A DNA stretch of 64,000 nucleotides from Cotesia glomerata (Eukaryota; Arthropoda; Insecta; Hymenoptera; Braconidae), in assembly GCF_020080835.1 (NCBI RefSeq), contig NC_058160.1, positions 30,801,152-30,865,151 of the forward strand. The letters run 5' to 3'. Under the pieces are notes generated by a model. It searched no databases. It had not been told where the DNA came from and saw nothing but the letters and a program-made list of their open reading frames with translations. The translations under genes and the position numbers were made by a program. This document shows positions 63,114-64,000 of this stretch, in pieces (position 1 is the stretch's first letter; every line of letters starts with the position of its first letter).

Positions 63114-64000
63114 ATGCTGTACCGTACGTGTAACTTACGGAATATTATTGGTTGTAAATTAAATCATTACAACTTGGATCAATGGTATTATTTACAAGTG
63201 TCATTAGGAAAACGCCACTCCAGTATTTTTTTTAAGCAATTCAGATCTAGGGCTGACAATTATTATAAATTACTATATAACAATAATTATAATAATTTAA
63301 ATGTCTGTGATAAGAAAAATCTCGATAAAATTTTAAAAGTTAAACAGACAAGTACCGTAATTACAAGATTGTCATCAAATACCAATAAATCAACATCATC
63401 ATCATCATCTGATGATAATGATGATGATGATGGTGATAATGATGAAATAGTTAAATTAAAGAAAGAATTAAAAACAACAATAAAAAATAAAATTGTTGAA
63501 TTTAAAAGTAAAGAAGTAGGAATTGTTAAAGAGCGTGTTCTAGAATCCGTTCCCTCACCAAATGACAATGATAATATTAATAAAATGATAGAAGGTGATG
63601 CCGGAAAAAAAGCTATTCATCCAGATGTTATAAAAGGTTTTTAATTTTCAATTTATTTTTTGTTTAATATTTTTTTAAATAATTTCTCTAAAATTTTCAT
63701 TTTAGCAAAAACACTACGGGTTGATCTTTCAGCAGAATCACTAGAAAGAAATTTTATAACGCCAGTACGAGCAATGGTGGATTTTTTATTAAAACCATCA
63801 GATTTAGAATCATTACCAAAGACAAAACGAAGATCACCCTATGAAGATAAGCCACCTATTACTGTTTATTGGAGAAAAGACGTTGAAGCTAAGTAAGAGG
63901 GTTTGTTTCATATCATCTACCATTTAAATAGTTAACCTACATATCTTATTAATATTTTTTTATTACAACAGAGCTTTTGAGGTGTGGGGCTCACGTGAAG
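63114..64000 (+). CDS. Unrecognised, possibly mitochondrial protein (5' part)
   Basis: I do not recognise this gene, which runs off the window. Exons are 63114-63636, 63706-63892 and 63972-64000 (partial), all in frame. The N-terminus is basic and poor in acidic residues (MLYRTCNLRNIIGCK, LGKRHSSIFFKQFRSRA), like a mitochondrial presequence. A Ser/Asp low-complexity stretch and a Lys/Glu helix (VKLKKELKTTIKNKIVEF) follow. The best conserved-looking part begins near residue 175: LRVDLSAESLERNF, AMVDFLLKPSDLESLPK, RRSPYEDKPPITVYWRKDVE, then AFEVWGSRE. The exon 1 donor (GTTTTT) is weak, but phase and frame support the join. A mitochondrial role rests only on the presequence-like start. Confidence 0.65.

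Overview
This is AT-rich eukaryotic DNA with small intron-split genes, long poly-A/T runs and AAT/CAA trinucleotide repeats that run into coding exons. The proteins are insect-like: an Hsc70Cb-type Hsp110, a Tsp74F-like tetraspanin, and PCM1, Gemin2, TDRD3 and harmonin orthologues. The base composition and gene style suggest a parasitoid wasp (Hymenoptera), but that is an inference; only 'insect nuclear chromosome' is well supported. I see no rRNA, CRISPR array, bacterial operon or viral gene.

Layout. 1.3-1.9 kb: Ubl4A/Get5 (+). 2.3-3.3 kb: Gemin2 (-), tail to tail with Ubl4A. 4.3-10.1 kb: Pcm1 (+, 17 coding exons), head to head with Gemin2. 10.7-12.25 kb: an unrecognised Asn-rich gene (-). 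13.0-13.4 kb: Vma21 (+); the gap between these two divergent genes carries a heat-shock element and a TATA box. 14.9-20.2 kb: Hsc70Cb/Hsp110 (-), with a heat-shock element upstream and a candidate phase-neutral cassette exon. 21.1-24.1 kb: a RasGEF-domain protein (-). 25.3-46.6 kb: a harmonin-like two-PDZ scaffold (-) whose first coding exon lies 15.5 kb upstream of the second. 49.4-57.5 kb: a tetraspanin (-) with a 5.6 kb first intron. 59.3-61.8 kb: TDRD3 (+). 63.1 kb to the window end: the 5' part of an unrecognised gene, possibly encoding a mitochondrial protein (+).

The long introns and the 46.6-49.4 kb gap hold non-autonomous transposons: a 1-kb terminal-inverted-repeat element containing a tRNA-like pol III promoter, a truncated relative with 113-bp tandem units, a palindromic Harbinger-type MITE with a TAA duplication, and a palindromic MITE flanked by TA. 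The genes are mostly unrelated housekeeping functions (tail-anchored protein targeting, snRNP assembly, centriolar satellites, V-ATPase assembly, protein folding, RNA-granule biology) and do not form one pathway. Exon limits were read by eye from GT/AG sites, reading-frame continuity and recognition of protein families. Every multi-exon model given here keeps frame from start to stop.
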